Shown here piece by piece: positions 47,539 to 56,033 of a stretch of 64,000 nucleotides of DNA. The position numbers were made by a program, and so were the translations under genes. The DNA comes from Saprospiraceae bacterium (GTDB lineage: Bacteria; Bacteroidota; Bacteroidia; Chitinophagales; Saprospiraceae): assembly GCA_019638455.1 (NCBI GenBank), contig JAHBTU010000001.1, positions 1,503,501 through 1,567,500 on the forward strand, read 5' to 3'. The notes under the pieces are model-generated. The model worked only from the letters and a program-made list of their open reading frames with translations. It was not told the DNA's origin and ran no database searches. Numbering within the stretch: position 1 is the stretch's first letter; each line of letters starts with the position of its first letter.

Positions 47539-49215
47539 ATGAAAAAATATTTCATCCTGATGTTGGCTTTTCATGTTTTTGCTGCCAACGACATAAGTGG
47601 GCAAAGCGAATGCCCGCAAATACCTTACGAAAAAGCCATTCGGTTTAAAGAACGGCAAAAACTGCCGTTTTCCCCACCGTCTTTTGGCCCCTTGCCCTAT
47701 CCGCCGCCCGACGGCGATACCACCAGAATTATATGGTGGATGCACGGGCTTGGCGGAAACGCGGGCGCATGGGAAGATGCAGGCGCCGCTGTGCAGGACA
47801 ATGTCGCTCCGGGTTTTGATGCGCGAAAAGTAGCCTCAAGGTGGATGGATTACGCCTTGTTCCAGTCTTCGCTTTCCTCGGCAGCTGTCAAGATAAAAAG
47901 CGATATGTTTTTTTCAAGTCCAGTGCAAGATACTGCTGCCCGCTTGAGGAACATGATTATCGCACACAGCCAAGGCGGCTTGGTGAGCCGGTACCTTGAT
48001 ATGCACTACGATGAAGTGGCAAATACCGGGCTTTCGCTGGACATGCGGCGCTTTGGAGGCGTTGCCACATTTGGTTCTGCCCACCAAGGGGCTCAAATCA
48101 TCAACAATGCATTACCCGATGGTTCGGGCGTTAATTTGGCTACCCAGTTTTTCGAGGAGGGTTGCCAGGCACTCAATTCAGGAAAGTTGAGAGAAATAGA
48201 TGCCATGATTGATGTAGGCATTGCACAAATTCCGCCTTTCGTTCTTTCAAAGTATTTGCTGAAATACCTGTTCAAGGGAAACGTGGTAGAAAAATTGGCA
48301 GACTCGCTCTGTTCAACTGTATCCACTATAATTCCAAATACCTCCTATTTTGATGAGTTCGATCAGAAAATTGCTCAAGAATATAAAGTGGGTGCGCCCG
48401 AACTCGGAGAGCTGAACAGCGATACATCATCCATCCCAAAAGTTGCTTTCTTTGGAATAGAAGACGACCCTGTTTTTTGGCGGACATTGCATTATCTCTT
48501 GAACGACCCCAACGACGAGGATTATTTCGGAGCGAACAATGACAGCATCACTGTTGCTTTTGCAGACACAAACCGAATAAGGTACAAAACCCGCGCATCA
48601 CATTGGAAAAAACTAAATGATAATTTATCGGTTATTTTGTCACAAATGGCTGCCGGGAATGTGAGCGCCGAGCAAGTTTGTCAAAATTTGGGTTTAAACC
48701 TCGACAGTATTTGCAACCTTAACATCCTCAACTCAAGCGTGATAGTGGATATTCAGCGTGGCTGGTTGGAAGGCGTCGAATGGTGGGAAACCGCCGACGA
48801 CCGCTACAAAGTATTGATAGGGGCATTAGAGCCGACCATTCAGCAGACTGGCTGGGAATGTTGGTGCCGAATAAAAAAATCGGACGGAACGGTGGTGACA
48901 GATTGGCATTTGAATGGATTCGCCACCCAAAATCCGGATGAATGCCAAACCGCACCGCTCGGAATCGGTGGGCTAATCGAAGAATGCGAATGGCGGCCTT
49001 TGTTGGAAACCGTATATGTGGAAAAACCCAGCGACGGTGTGGTACTGGCTGAATCGGCATCTATGTACCCTGATGGCTTGGGCGGCGGTGCAAAAGCCGT
49101 TCTCCTACCAGGAAGTAGCCACATGCAGATGCGAAATGACGAAAATACTAAAACAGCATTGCGAGATTTGTTCGATGGTATGCATGGCCCATGGTTTTTC
49201 ACGGATAAGAAATAG
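47539..49215 (+). CDS. Secreted alpha/beta-hydrolase (lipase/esterase-like)
   Basis: 558 aa with signal peptide (MKKYFILMLAFHVFAANDIS). Alpha/beta-hydrolase N-terminal half: IIWWMHGLGGNAGAWEDAG (oxyanion region HGLGG), nucleophile elbow IIAHSQGGLVSRYLDM (Ser in HSQGG), and FGSAHQGAQI, resembling PGAP1/lipase-type esterases. The acid may lie near FFGIEDDPVFWR; the final His is perhaps in LLPGSSHMQMRND near the C-terminus. The middle ~400-500 is an unknown insert (WEWCWCRIKKSDGT region). No sorting domain seen. Second gene in cassette B, 42 bp after the T9SS gene. Confidence 0.82.
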   Translation: MKKYFILMLAFHVFAANDISGQSECPQIPYEKAIRFKERQKLPFSPPSFGPLPYPPPDGDTTRIIWWMHGLGGNAGAWEDAGAAVQDNVAPGFDARKVASRWMDYALFQSSLSSAAVKIKSDMFFSSPVQDTAARLRNMIIAHSQGGLVSRYLDMHYDEVANTGLSLDMRRFGGVATFGSAHQGAQIINNALPDGSGVNLATQFFEEGCQALNSGKLREIDAMIDVGIAQIPPFVLSKYLLKYLFKGNVVEKLADSLCSTVSTIIPNTSYFDEFDQKIAQEYKVGAPELGELNSDTSSIPKVAFFGIEDDPVFWRTLHYLLNDPNDEDYFGANNDSITVAFADTNRIRYKTRASHWKKLNDNLSVILSQMAAGNVSAEQVCQNLGLNLDSICNLNILNSSVIVDIQRGWLEGVEWWETADDRYKVLIGALEPTIQQTGWECWCRIKKSDGTVVTDWHLNGFATQNPDECQTAPLGIGGLIEECEWRPLLETVYVEKPSDGVVLAESASMYPDGLGGGAKAVLLPGSSHMQMRNDENTKTALRDLFDGMHGPWFFTDKK

Positions 49216-49268
49216 CGCGTAACGATGGGGCACTGACCATAAAGCGCCCCGCTAAAAATCTTAACCGC

Positions 49269-50537
49269 ATGAGAATGAATATTTTTTTCCTGCTCATTGC
49301 TTGCTCGCTCCTGTCCGACTGTCAAAAAGAGCCTATGTTTCCTGACCCGCCCCAGCCTTGCGATACCTGCGGTATTGCAAAAGGGCTGGAGGTGGTTTGG
49401 CAACAACCCCTCAAGCGTGATACGAGCGATGGATGTTATGGCGAACACCATACGGTTGTTGGCAACGATATCCTTATTACCACTATGTTTGGAGGTTCCA
49501 AAGACATCCTGCGTTTGTTTGATGGTCAAACAGGGACGGAGAAATGGTCATGGGATGACCCGGCAGAAATTAGTGGCGGCGAACTGATTCCAGATTTAGA
49601 ATATCATAACGGGAAAATAGTGATTTGCTCATATCATGATATTCTCGTCGTCAACACAGAGACTGGGGCAACCATTTGGAAAACGGATACAAAAACTAAA
49701 GGAGGCTCCGGCGGACCGAGAATATCCGTTTTCGACAATCAAATATTTCATTCGCATTACGGGAACAATGCTCCTTTCAATGAGATGTGGACATTGGTAC
49801 GTTCAGGCCTTGCATCGCCGAATTGGGACACATTAGTACTGTTTAATCTGAGCCAAAATGGCAATTACACAGGTTCTTTTGAATCAATCTCGCGATTGCC
49901 AAGCCCCAATGGCGACACTATTCTTTTTTTTCAAAACCGACAGTTTTATTTCGATTACCCATTTGACAACCGACTTGACCTCTACGCCTGGAACATCACA
50001 CAAAAACGCTACGAGTGGGTCATCAATGATCCCGAGCCTTCGGATGGCAATTCAAGTGTGGGTGATCCCGTCATTCATGAAGGTAAATTGTATTTTCGGG
50101 GCGGCTATACACTCTTTTGCATAGACATAGCCACAGGCGCAATTTTGTGGCAGCGAAAATTTGAAAACCACTTGGAACATTTGGTGATATCAGCCTTGGT
50201 GCTTGCAGAAGGAAAGTTGATTTTGCAAACTGCTTATGGGTTCTTATATGCATTAGAGCCCCAAACCGGCTCCATAATATGGAAAAGCGAATGGCACGGA
50301 GGCAATTGCAAACAAATGCTATACTACAAGGGAAACGTCTATTTCGCAAGTGGTGGCGACGGAAAACTTCATGCCGTCAGAGTTTCGGATGGAAGAACAA
50401 TCTGGAAAGAAAAAACACCCAATGCTGGAAAATACGGAACTTCCAGCATTACAACGGGCATCGCTATCAATGAGCAACTTGGCTACCTTTATACTACCGA
50501 TGACCGGTATCTTATTTGCATCAAATTGCCCGATTAA
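49269..50537 (+). CDS. Lipoprotein with PQQ-type beta-propeller
   Basis: 422 aa. Lipoprotein signal with lipobox LLSDC (start 49269, or the second Met at 49275). Repeated PQQ/quinoprotein-like blades: LRLFDGQTGTEKWSWDDP, LVVNTETGATIWKTDTKT, LFCIDIATGAILWQRKFE, LYALEPQTGSIIWKSEW and LHAVRVSDGRTIWKEKTP. This is the BamB-like fold, but here as outer-membrane lipoprotein; likely a binding scaffold rather than an enzyme. The gene is in cassette B and ends 22 bp before an IS1 insertion. Confidence 0.85.
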   Translation: MRMNIFFLLIACSLLSDCQKEPMFPDPPQPCDTCGIAKGLEVVWQQPLKRDTSDGCYGEHHTVVGNDILITTMFGGSKDILRLFDGQTGTEKWSWDDPAEISGGELIPDLEYHNGKIVICSYHDILVVNTETGATIWKTDTKTKGGSGGPRISVFDNQIFHSHYGNNAPFNEMWTLVRSGLASPNWDTLVLFNLSQNGNYTGSFESISRLPSPNGDTILFFQNRQFYFDYPFDNRLDLYAWNITQKRYEWVINDPEPSDGNSSVGDPVIHEGKLYFRGGYTLFCIDIATGAILWQRKFENHLEHLVISALVLAEGKLILQTAYGFLYALEPQTGSIIWKSEWHGGNCKQMLYYKGNVYFASGGDGKLHAVRVSDGRTIWKEKTPNAGKYGTSSITTGIAINEQLGYLYTTDDRYLICIKLPD

Positions 50538-50566
50538 TTTTCTTTGAACTTACTTTTTGGGTAGTG

Positions 50567-51043
50567 TCATTTTATGAGTGATATGTTGTAGTTGTAGACG
50601 AACAAATGGAGGTACAGTTCGTGCATTTCATCGGATTTTGAAAAGGATAGCGTTTTTCTGACGAATCGACAAATTCTCTGGCGAAGGGTGTTGTTCCAGC
50701 GTTCCACATGAGAAGTTTCCCCGGATTCTTTTCCCACCATCTTGTGTTTGCCTGTATCAATAACCGCGGCGTATGCCTCCCAAAAATCGCTGAACGTTCG
50801 GCATTTTCGATATTCAGGCGGAATCAGTTCCCAAAACCGCCGACAAGATTGTTCGCTTCGGTCGCCGATGAAAAAAGAGACAATTTGACGTGTTCTGCGG
50901 CAAAGTGCTATCCAAACCCAGCGTTTAAAGTCTTTGCAATAGACAAAAGACCATAATTCATCCAGTTCGAGAACGTCTTTTTTCTTGGCCGGAAGCAACG
51001 TGGTCACGATGTCGGGAAGGGACTGCGCTTTTTTTTTATCCAC
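50567..51043 (-). CDS. insB: IS1 transposase InsB part, copy 1
   Basis: DDE half: VLELDELWSFVYC (first Asp), YAAVIDTGKHKM (second Asp) and SHVERWNNTLRQR (Glu). Expressed by frameshift from InsA at an A9 run (GGATAAAAAAAAAGCGC on the coding strand). Confidence 0.92.
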   Translation of the reverse strand: MDKKKAQSLPDIVTTLLPAKKKDVLELDELWSFVYCKDFKRWVWIALCRRTRQIVSFFIGDRSEQSCRRFWELIPPEYRKCRTFSDFWEAYAAVIDTGKHKMVGKESGETSHVERWNNTLRQRICRFVRKTLSFSKSDEMHELYLHLFVYNYNISLIK

Positions 51044-51279
51044 CTCAGAGCCGTTTGGTGACTGATGCCAAAGGTTCTGGCAAGACCCCGTGACGAACTG
51101 CGTTCTTGGGCCGCCCTGACGACCATTTCTTTAAATTCCTCGCTTTTCCGAAGCGTTTGAAACACCCCGCCGAAGCCGCAAGCCTTGCATTTGTACTTCG
51201 GATTGCCTGATGCGTTCGACCCGTTTTTCACAATGTGTTCAGAGCCACATTTATGGCAGCATTTTACATCTAATACCAT
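51004..51279 (-). CDS. insA: IS1 InsA-like zinc-finger/HTH protein, copy 1
   Basis: 91 aa from ATG 51279 (MVLDVKCCHKCGSEHIVKNG). Zinc finger CHKCG...CKACG and helix-turn-helix RGLARTFGISHQTALRWIKK. It is the repressor/N-terminal part of the transposase. Confidence 0.92.
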   Translation of the reverse strand: MVLDVKCCHKCGSEHIVKNGSNASGNPKYKCKACGFGGVFQTLRKSEEFKEMVVRAAQERSSSRGLARTFGISHQTALRWIKKKRSPFPTS

Positions 51280-51346
51280 TTCATAAAGTTTGACGCAAAA
51301 ATACCAAATCACCCCCAAAATGACACTACCACTTTTTGATATTCAA

Positions 51347-52018
51347 ATGAAAGGCATTGCATTGTTATTTCTTGTATTTCTGCTACCAATGTTAATGTTT
51401 GCGCAAGCGGGCAAATCTGCTCTCGGAATTGAAGGTGGCCCAAGTTTGATTTCTTTGCGTGGGAATCCAGCCAATGATACAATCAACAACCCGGCCATCG
51501 GTTTTGCAAGTGGAATATTTTTTCAATACAATCTCTCTAAAGTCTTTTCTATCAAGACAAATATTATCTTTGAAAGAAAGGGTGCTGTCGCATCTGGTGA
51601 GATTTTGGTGACAGATGACAATGGGAACATCAAAGGGGTTTCGAAATACAAAGTCCATACAAATTTTGACTATTTGCCAACCTCCATATTATTGAGAGCA
51701 ACTTTTGGCAAGAAAGTAAGCTACTATATAAATGCTGGGCTATATTTCGGATACCTGACTAAACTATCCTTTTCAGTCAAATATTCTGATTTTTTACCCG
51801 ACTCTACTATTGCTGATACAAATCTTACCAAACGATTTGATACAGGTATAGTTACGGGGTTAGGAATTTCCGTGCCAGTCACAAAAAAAATATCAATTTC
51901 TTGTGAGTTAAGAAGCAACTTGGGATTATATGATTTGAGCAAATCTTCTAACATGAGAGAATTAAAAACAAATTCAACAAACGTTTTAATAGGTTTTTCA
52001 TATATGCTTAGAGAATAA
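51347..52018 (+). CDS. Outer-membrane beta-barrel protein (PorT-like)
   Basis: 223 aa from ATG 51347 (MKGIALLFLVFLLPMLMFAQ signal). Typical Bacteroidota small barrel: SALGIEGGPSLISLRGN, FASGIFFQYNLSKVFSIKTN, YLPTSILLRATFGKKVSYYINAGLYFGYL and the last strand TNVLIGFSYMLRE. Alternating polar/aromatic strands and a C-terminal strand support an 8-10 strand barrel. The start is 9 bp beyond the IS1 target duplication, so the promoter or operon link has been cut by the IS. Last gene of cassette B. Low GC. Confidence 0.82.
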   Translation: MKGIALLFLVFLLPMLMFAQAGKSALGIEGGPSLISLRGNPANDTINNPAIGFASGIFFQYNLSKVFSIKTNIIFERKGAVASGEILVTDDNGNIKGVSKYKVHTNFDYLPTSILLRATFGKKVSYYINAGLYFGYLTKLSFSVKYSDFLPDSTIADTNLTKRFDTGIVTGLGISVPVTKKISISCELRSNLGLYDLSKSSNMRELKTNSTNVLIGFSYMLRE

Positions 52019-52106
52019 AAGTAGGGCATAGGCACTAAAACCTAACAACCTTTCCCACACAATCTCATCTGTATTAGATTGCCCGATTCGCCTTAAAATA
52101 AAATGG

Positions 52107-52172
52107 ACACAACTTTGCACTCCCGCCCATGCTTCCTATACGTCGGCACGGGCGGGAGTGCCACCGTTGGGC
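52107..52172 (+). other. attC-like site 3
   Basis: 66 bp. R'' ACACAAC, arms GCACTCCCGCCC / GGGCGGGAGTGC, loop CTTCCTATACGTCG (shared with site 4), R' GTTGGGC. Confidence 0.87.
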
Positions 52173-52300
52173 GATACCATAACAGAAATAAATATGGTGT
52201 CGCTCGACGGGGAGAATTCTGAAAAGCCCCGCCAAAAGTGAGTAAGACGCAACGCCGAAAGCGTCAGTGTAGGCACTTTACTACCCACTCACTTTTGCTT

Positions 52301-52777
52301 ATGTGCAAAACCATTTTTCTTTTGCTCACGGCTTTGTGCCTCATGGCGCACGTTCAGGCACAAAACGTGCTGAACTCGGTAGGCCGAACCATCACCCAAC
52401 CGGGCCTGATTGTCGAATACTCCGTCGGAGAAGTAGCAACCGTGACGTTGTCGTTGCCGAACGGCCCCGTCACGCAGGGACTGCTCCAACCGTCGCTTAA
52501 TTCGCCCTACATCGTCGTACCGACGGATGAAGCGTTTGACGACAAATTCACCTTCAAATGCTACCCCAACCCCATCGGGGATTTCCTGACAGTTGAGACA
52601 GATTACCTAGACTTTGAGTTCGTGCAATTCACCGATGTCCAGGGGCGGGTGGTGTTAGGCCGCGTTTTCACTTATCGTCCAATCCAGTGTAGTGCGCTGC
52701 CAAGCGGCACTTATTTCGCCCGACTTTTTTCAACAAACAAACCCGAATCAAAAACTTTTAAATTGGTCAAACAATGA
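52301..52777 (+). CDS. Small T9SS-secreted protein
   Basis: 158 aa from ATG 52301 (MCKTIFLLLTALCLMAHVQA signal). It starts QNVLNSVGRTITQPGLIVEY SVGEVATVTL and ends with a T9SS sorting domain (KCYPNPIGDFLTVET, LPSGTYFARLFSTNKPESKT). The whole protein is little more than one short domain plus the sorting signal, a design often paired with the following PQGINYQAVARN-type protein in Saprospiria. Its stop overlaps the next ATG (ATGA). Confidence 0.85.
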   Translation: MCKTIFLLLTALCLMAHVQAQNVLNSVGRTITQPGLIVEYSVGEVATVTLSLPNGPVTQGLLQPSLNSPYIVVPTDEAFDDKFTFKCYPNPIGDFLTVETDYLDFEFVQFTDVQGRVVLGRVFTYRPIQCSALPSGTYFARLFSTNKPESKTFKLVKQ

Positions 52778-53838
52778 AGCATATTACACTCATATTCTGT
52801 ATCATCATGTTGGTTGGCAAACTTGCCGCTCAAGCACCACAAGGCATTAATTATCAGGCAGTTGCCCGTAACGCCGACACATCACCCAAAGTCGGCACGC
52901 TCACAGTTGGCATAAAAATCAAGGATGCGCTGGGTGCCGATCTTTACACCGAATCCCACAATGCAATGACCAACGGGCTGGGGCTTTTCAACTTGACCAT
53001 CGGACAGGGAAGCAACCCGAGTACTCCATTTTCCAATCTCAATTGGGCAAGCGGCTCCAAATTGCTCGAAGTCATCATCAATGGGCAATCGGGCGGTACG
53101 CAGCCGCTTTTAAGTGTGCCTTATGCGCTTTATGCGGAGAAAACGAACCTGCAAGCGGGAAATGGTATTTCTGTGAGCGGCAACACGATTAGCAATACAG
53201 GTGATTTGAGCAACACGAACGAGATTCAGACTTTATCTGTCAGTGGCAATCAATTGTCTCTGTCTAACGGAGGAGGGACTGTGTCTTTGCCTACACCGCC
53301 AAGTTATGTGCCTGAGATATATGTTTTTGAAGAACAATATGCGCACGGGCTTTTACCAACTACGGCCTCTGGTCAGCAACCAGTAGGAGGTGTTTTTAAT
53401 ACACGGAACCTGAATACACAAGTTTTCCCAACCTCAGGCGGAGCAGGAAATGTAACAATAGGAGGCAGTTTATTGACCTTCAAACCTGGGACATACTTAA
53501 TTGATGCATCTGCCCCAGCATACTTTACAGGAAGGCATCAGTTATTTCTTCGCCGTTCTGACAATGATGTGATTCAACTAACAGGAACCTGCGAGGTGAA
53601 TGCAGTTAACAACTTGAATGTGAGCAATGGAACAGGGGCAGACCAAAATCGCTCATTTCTAAAAGGAGTTCTGGTCGTGCCACCCGGAAGTGATAGGGTG
53701 TTCAAATTAGACCATTATCTCGATTATGCCCTCTTGCCAGGCACAGAGCCTTTGGGGGTTATATTTAGTCAACCAGCAACCTTCTGGAATTCAATAAAGG
53801 AAGTTTACGCAACAATTACGGTTCAGAAAATCCAGTAA
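52774..53838 (+). CDS. Secreted PQGINYQAVARN-type protein
   Basis: 354 aa with a signal peptide (MKHITLIFCIIMLVGKLAAQ). The N-terminal ~120 residues carry the Bacteroidota motif APQGINYQAVARNADTSP, TVGIKIKDALGADLYTESHN and LLEVIINGQSGG...LLSVPYALYAEKT. A short repeat-like stalk (ISVSGNTISNTGDLSNTNEI) follows, then a C1q/TNF-like beta domain (GTYLIDASAPAYFTGRHQLF) at ~220-354. Function unknown, probably surface adhesion or structure. Co-translated with the small T9SS gene; cassette C. Confidence 0.82.
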   Translation: MKHITLIFCIIMLVGKLAAQAPQGINYQAVARNADTSPKVGTLTVGIKIKDALGADLYTESHNAMTNGLGLFNLTIGQGSNPSTPFSNLNWASGSKLLEVIINGQSGGTQPLLSVPYALYAEKTNLQAGNGISVSGNTISNTGDLSNTNEIQTLSVSGNQLSLSNGGGTVSLPTPPSYVPEIYVFEEQYAHGLLPTTASGQQPVGGVFNTRNLNTQVFPTSGGAGNVTIGGSLLTFKPGTYLIDASAPAYFTGRHQLFLRRSDNDVIQLTGTCEVNAVNNLNVSNGTGADQNRSFLKGVLVVPPGSDRVFKLDHYLDYALLPGTEPLGVIFSQPATFWNSIKEVYATITVQKIQ

Positions 53839-53865
53839 GACCGTGCTTTAAAGCGGTATGTACAG

Positions 53866-53905
53866 CGGCAAAAGTTGTCAAACTGCAACTTTTGCCGTAT
53901 TTTTA
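53866..53905 (+). terminator. Rho-independent terminator
   Basis: CGGCAAAAGTTG / CAACTTTTGCCG, 12-bp stem, followed by TATTTTTAT. Separates the secreted-protein pair from the PD-(D/E)XK gene. Confidence 0.85.
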
Positions 53906-53923
53906 TGCCAAAATTTATCAAAA

Positions 53924-54811
53924 ATGGCAAAAAAGTTAGTCCGGTTCGACTGGGCGATGAAGCGACTGCTTCGGAACAAGGCCAATTTCGACATTTTGGA
54001 AGGCTTTCTTTCCGAACTGCTTCATGAGGATTTTAAAATAAAACAAATCCTTGAAAGCGAAGGAAATAAGGAAACCGAGGACGACAAGTTCAACCGGGTG
54101 GACATTCTCGTGGAGAACAGAAAAGGTGAGTTGGTCATCGTAGAAATCCAGAACACCCGTGAGGCCGACTACTTCCAGCGGATGCTTTACGGGACGGCAA
54201 AGGTCATCGTGGAGCATATCGCCGAGGGACAGCCGTATTCCCAAGTCAAAAAAGTGTACTCCGTGAACATCGTGTACTTTGACCTTGGTCAGGGAGATGA
54301 TTATGTGTATCACGGAACAACCACATTTGTCGGCATCCACAGCAACAATGAACTGGAACTGTCCGAAAAGCAGAAAGAACTATTCAAAAAGACATCGGTA
54401 TCAGACTTGTATCCCGAGTATTATGTCATCAAAACCAATCGGTTCAACGAAGTCGCCAAGGACACGCTGGACGAATGGATATACTTTCTGAAAACGGCGG
54501 AAATCAAAGACGAATTCACGGCGAAGGGCTTGAAATCCGCGAGTCAAAAACTTGACATTTTGAAATTAGACCCTGCCGACCGAAAGGAATATGACCGATA
54601 CATGGAGGCGCAGCGGAGTGATGCGAGTTTTGTGGAGACCGTGAAATTAGAAATCACTTCGGCGGTCAATGAAGCCCTGAAAAGCAGAGATGAAGAAATT
54701 GCCGAAAACGCATTGCGTAAAGGGGCAACTATTGAGTTCGCCGCCGAAATCACAGGGCTTTCAATACAAGAAGTCCAAGAAATTGCTGCCAAACTTGGCT
54801 TGGATAAATAA
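53924..54811 (+). CDS. Rpn/PD-(D/E)XK nuclease family transposase-like protein
   Basis: 295 aa from ATG 53924 (MAKKLVRFDWAMKRLLRNKA). PD-(D/E)XK core: DKFNRVDILVENRKGELVIVEIQNTRE holds the D...ExQ motif (catalytic Asp and Glu-x-Gln). Conserved FDWAMKRLLRNKANFDILEG FL at the start is typical of the Rpn family. C-terminal part is helical, ending ITGLSIQEVQEIAAKLGLDK (an HTH-like tail). Rpn proteins are DNA endonucleases linked to recombination and defence; many act as stand-alone genes. Last gene of cassette C, 5 bp before attC site 4. Confidence 0.9.
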   Translation: MAKKLVRFDWAMKRLLRNKANFDILEGFLSELLHEDFKIKQILESEGNKETEDDKFNRVDILVENRKGELVIVEIQNTREADYFQRMLYGTAKVIVEHIAEGQPYSQVKKVYSVNIVYFDLGQGDDYVYHGTTTFVGIHSNNELELSEKQKELFKKTSVSDLYPEYYVIKTNRFNEVAKDTLDEWIYFLKTAEIKDEFTAKGLKSASQKLDILKLDPADRKEYDRYMEAQRSDASFVETVKLEITSAVNEALKSRDEEIAENALRKGATIEFAAEITGLSIQEVQEIAAKLGLDK

Positions 54812-54816
54812 AAATC

Positions 54817-54884
54817 GCCCAACTTTCGCATGGCTGCCAACTGCTTCCTAAACGTCGCAGTATGCAGCCATGCCACCGTTGGGC
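54817..54884 (+). other. attC-like site 4
   Basis: 68 bp. R'' GCCCAAC, arms GCATGGCTGC / GCAGCCATGC, inner ACTGC/GCAGT, loop TTCCTAAACGTC, R' GTTGGGC. The clearest of the five: R'' and R' are themselves exact complements and match the canonical RYYYAAC/GTTRRRY. Confidence 0.9.
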
Positions 54885-55010
54885 GAAAAAAGAACCGATC
54901 TCGCTCGGTTCTGATTTGCCTGACGGGGGCAAATGGCGAAACCCCTGCAGGTTGCAAAGAAGTAGCCAACGCGGTAAGCCGAAAAGCGTTACGAGTAGGC
55001 ACAATTTATT

Positions 55011-56024
55011 ATGCTAAACTTTATTAAATCAGCCGGAGCAGTATTGTTACTGGTTCTGGCGGCCTTTTATTGGCACTCTTGTCAAAAGGAGAATGCCCCT
55101 GCCAACAATTCCAATCCCTCTCCAGAACAGCAAGCCACTGCGAGAGAAGGCCTGAACTGTACACAGATTAAAAATGCAGTATACAAGTCTGAAGGGATGC
55201 TTGTTTTTACGGATGAACAGCATTTTTACGACTGCATTGAATGCCTTGAACAGGAACTTGAAACTTACAACGATGCATATGAAGGCCAATATCCAACGGC
55301 AACGGCTGAACAACTGGATGTTTTGGATAGCATCAATAACTTCAATGAATGGCAACCATTGGCAGATTTTGAGGCATCCAAGTCGTTTACTTCCCTTCGC
55401 TCAATAGTTGAACAACAAAGCAATCAGTGGCTGGATAGCCAGACCGGTGAGACCATAAATTTCGATAATGATCCTGACGAGCTCTGCCCAATAATGGATG
55501 AAGAGACCAGAACGCTTTTCAATTCAGATGGATATGTCAAAATTGGAAATGATGTAGTTTCAAAACAAGACTGGGCAGATGCGGCTGAATCTATTTGGGA
55601 TTGCTGCGCCTTCCGACGTTCCTCAAAATATACGTTTGATGCAAATGATCACCCCACTAAATTGGCAAACAGGCAAGTGAGGGCAAAAGTTTCTGTAAGA
55701 TCAGGTATTATCAAGTCTACTCTTAAAGGAAAAGTCAAACATTACAGAAAGGTGAATGGGAAGTATAAAAAAAGAAGAGCTGATATACGACTCGGTGTGC
55801 AAGGAATCCCATTTAACGGAGAGTGTGTTGATATGCCACAGAATTGGTGGGCTTGGAAAGGCTATAAAAAAAGAAAAACAAGGAGGGTTAAATCTCACAT
55901 TTGGCAGCTTTGGAGAGAAGCAATTGTCTGTAGGGAGGAAGAAAAGTGGTTGACAATGAGGAGCGGGCTTTACTTCTACATTGATAGTGATGATTATCAA
56001 TTTAGACTATATTTAGTTAAATAG
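55011..56024 (+). CDS. Hypothetical lipoprotein
   Basis: 337 aa. Lipoprotein-type start MLNFIKSAGAVLLLVLAAFY WHSC, with lipobox WHSC less than ideal. Low-complexity linker (ENAPANNSNPSPEQQ), then a region with several Cys (FYDCIECLEQELET, DPDELCPIM, ESIWDCCAFRR) and a very basic C-terminal third (KVKHYRKVNGKYKKRRADIR, KKRKTRRVK). Not recognised. It is in cassette D, with the next gene only 10 bp on. Confidence 0.72.
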   Translation: MLNFIKSAGAVLLLVLAAFYWHSCQKENAPANNSNPSPEQQATAREGLNCTQIKNAVYKSEGMLVFTDEQHFYDCIECLEQELETYNDAYEGQYPTATAEQLDVLDSINNFNEWQPLADFEASKSFTSLRSIVEQQSNQWLDSQTGETINFDNDPDELCPIMDEETRTLFNSDGYVKIGNDVVSKQDWADAAESIWDCCAFRRSSKYTFDANDHPTKLANRQVRAKVSVRSGIIKSTLKGKVKHYRKVNGKYKKRRADIRLGVQGIPFNGECVDMPQNWWAWKGYKKRKTRRVKSHIWQLWREAIVCREEEKWLTMRSGLYFYIDSDDYQFRLYLVK

Positions 56025-56033
56025 GATGCCGCG

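Larger units (their letters stand above)
50560..51330 (-). mobile_element. IS1-family element, copy 1
   Basis: 771 bp with ends GGTAGTGTCA/TGACACTACC and an 8-bp target duplication ACTTTTTG at 50552-50559 and 51331-51338. Inserted in cassette B between two genes, without breaking a frame. Identical in length to copies 2 and 3. Confidence 0.96.
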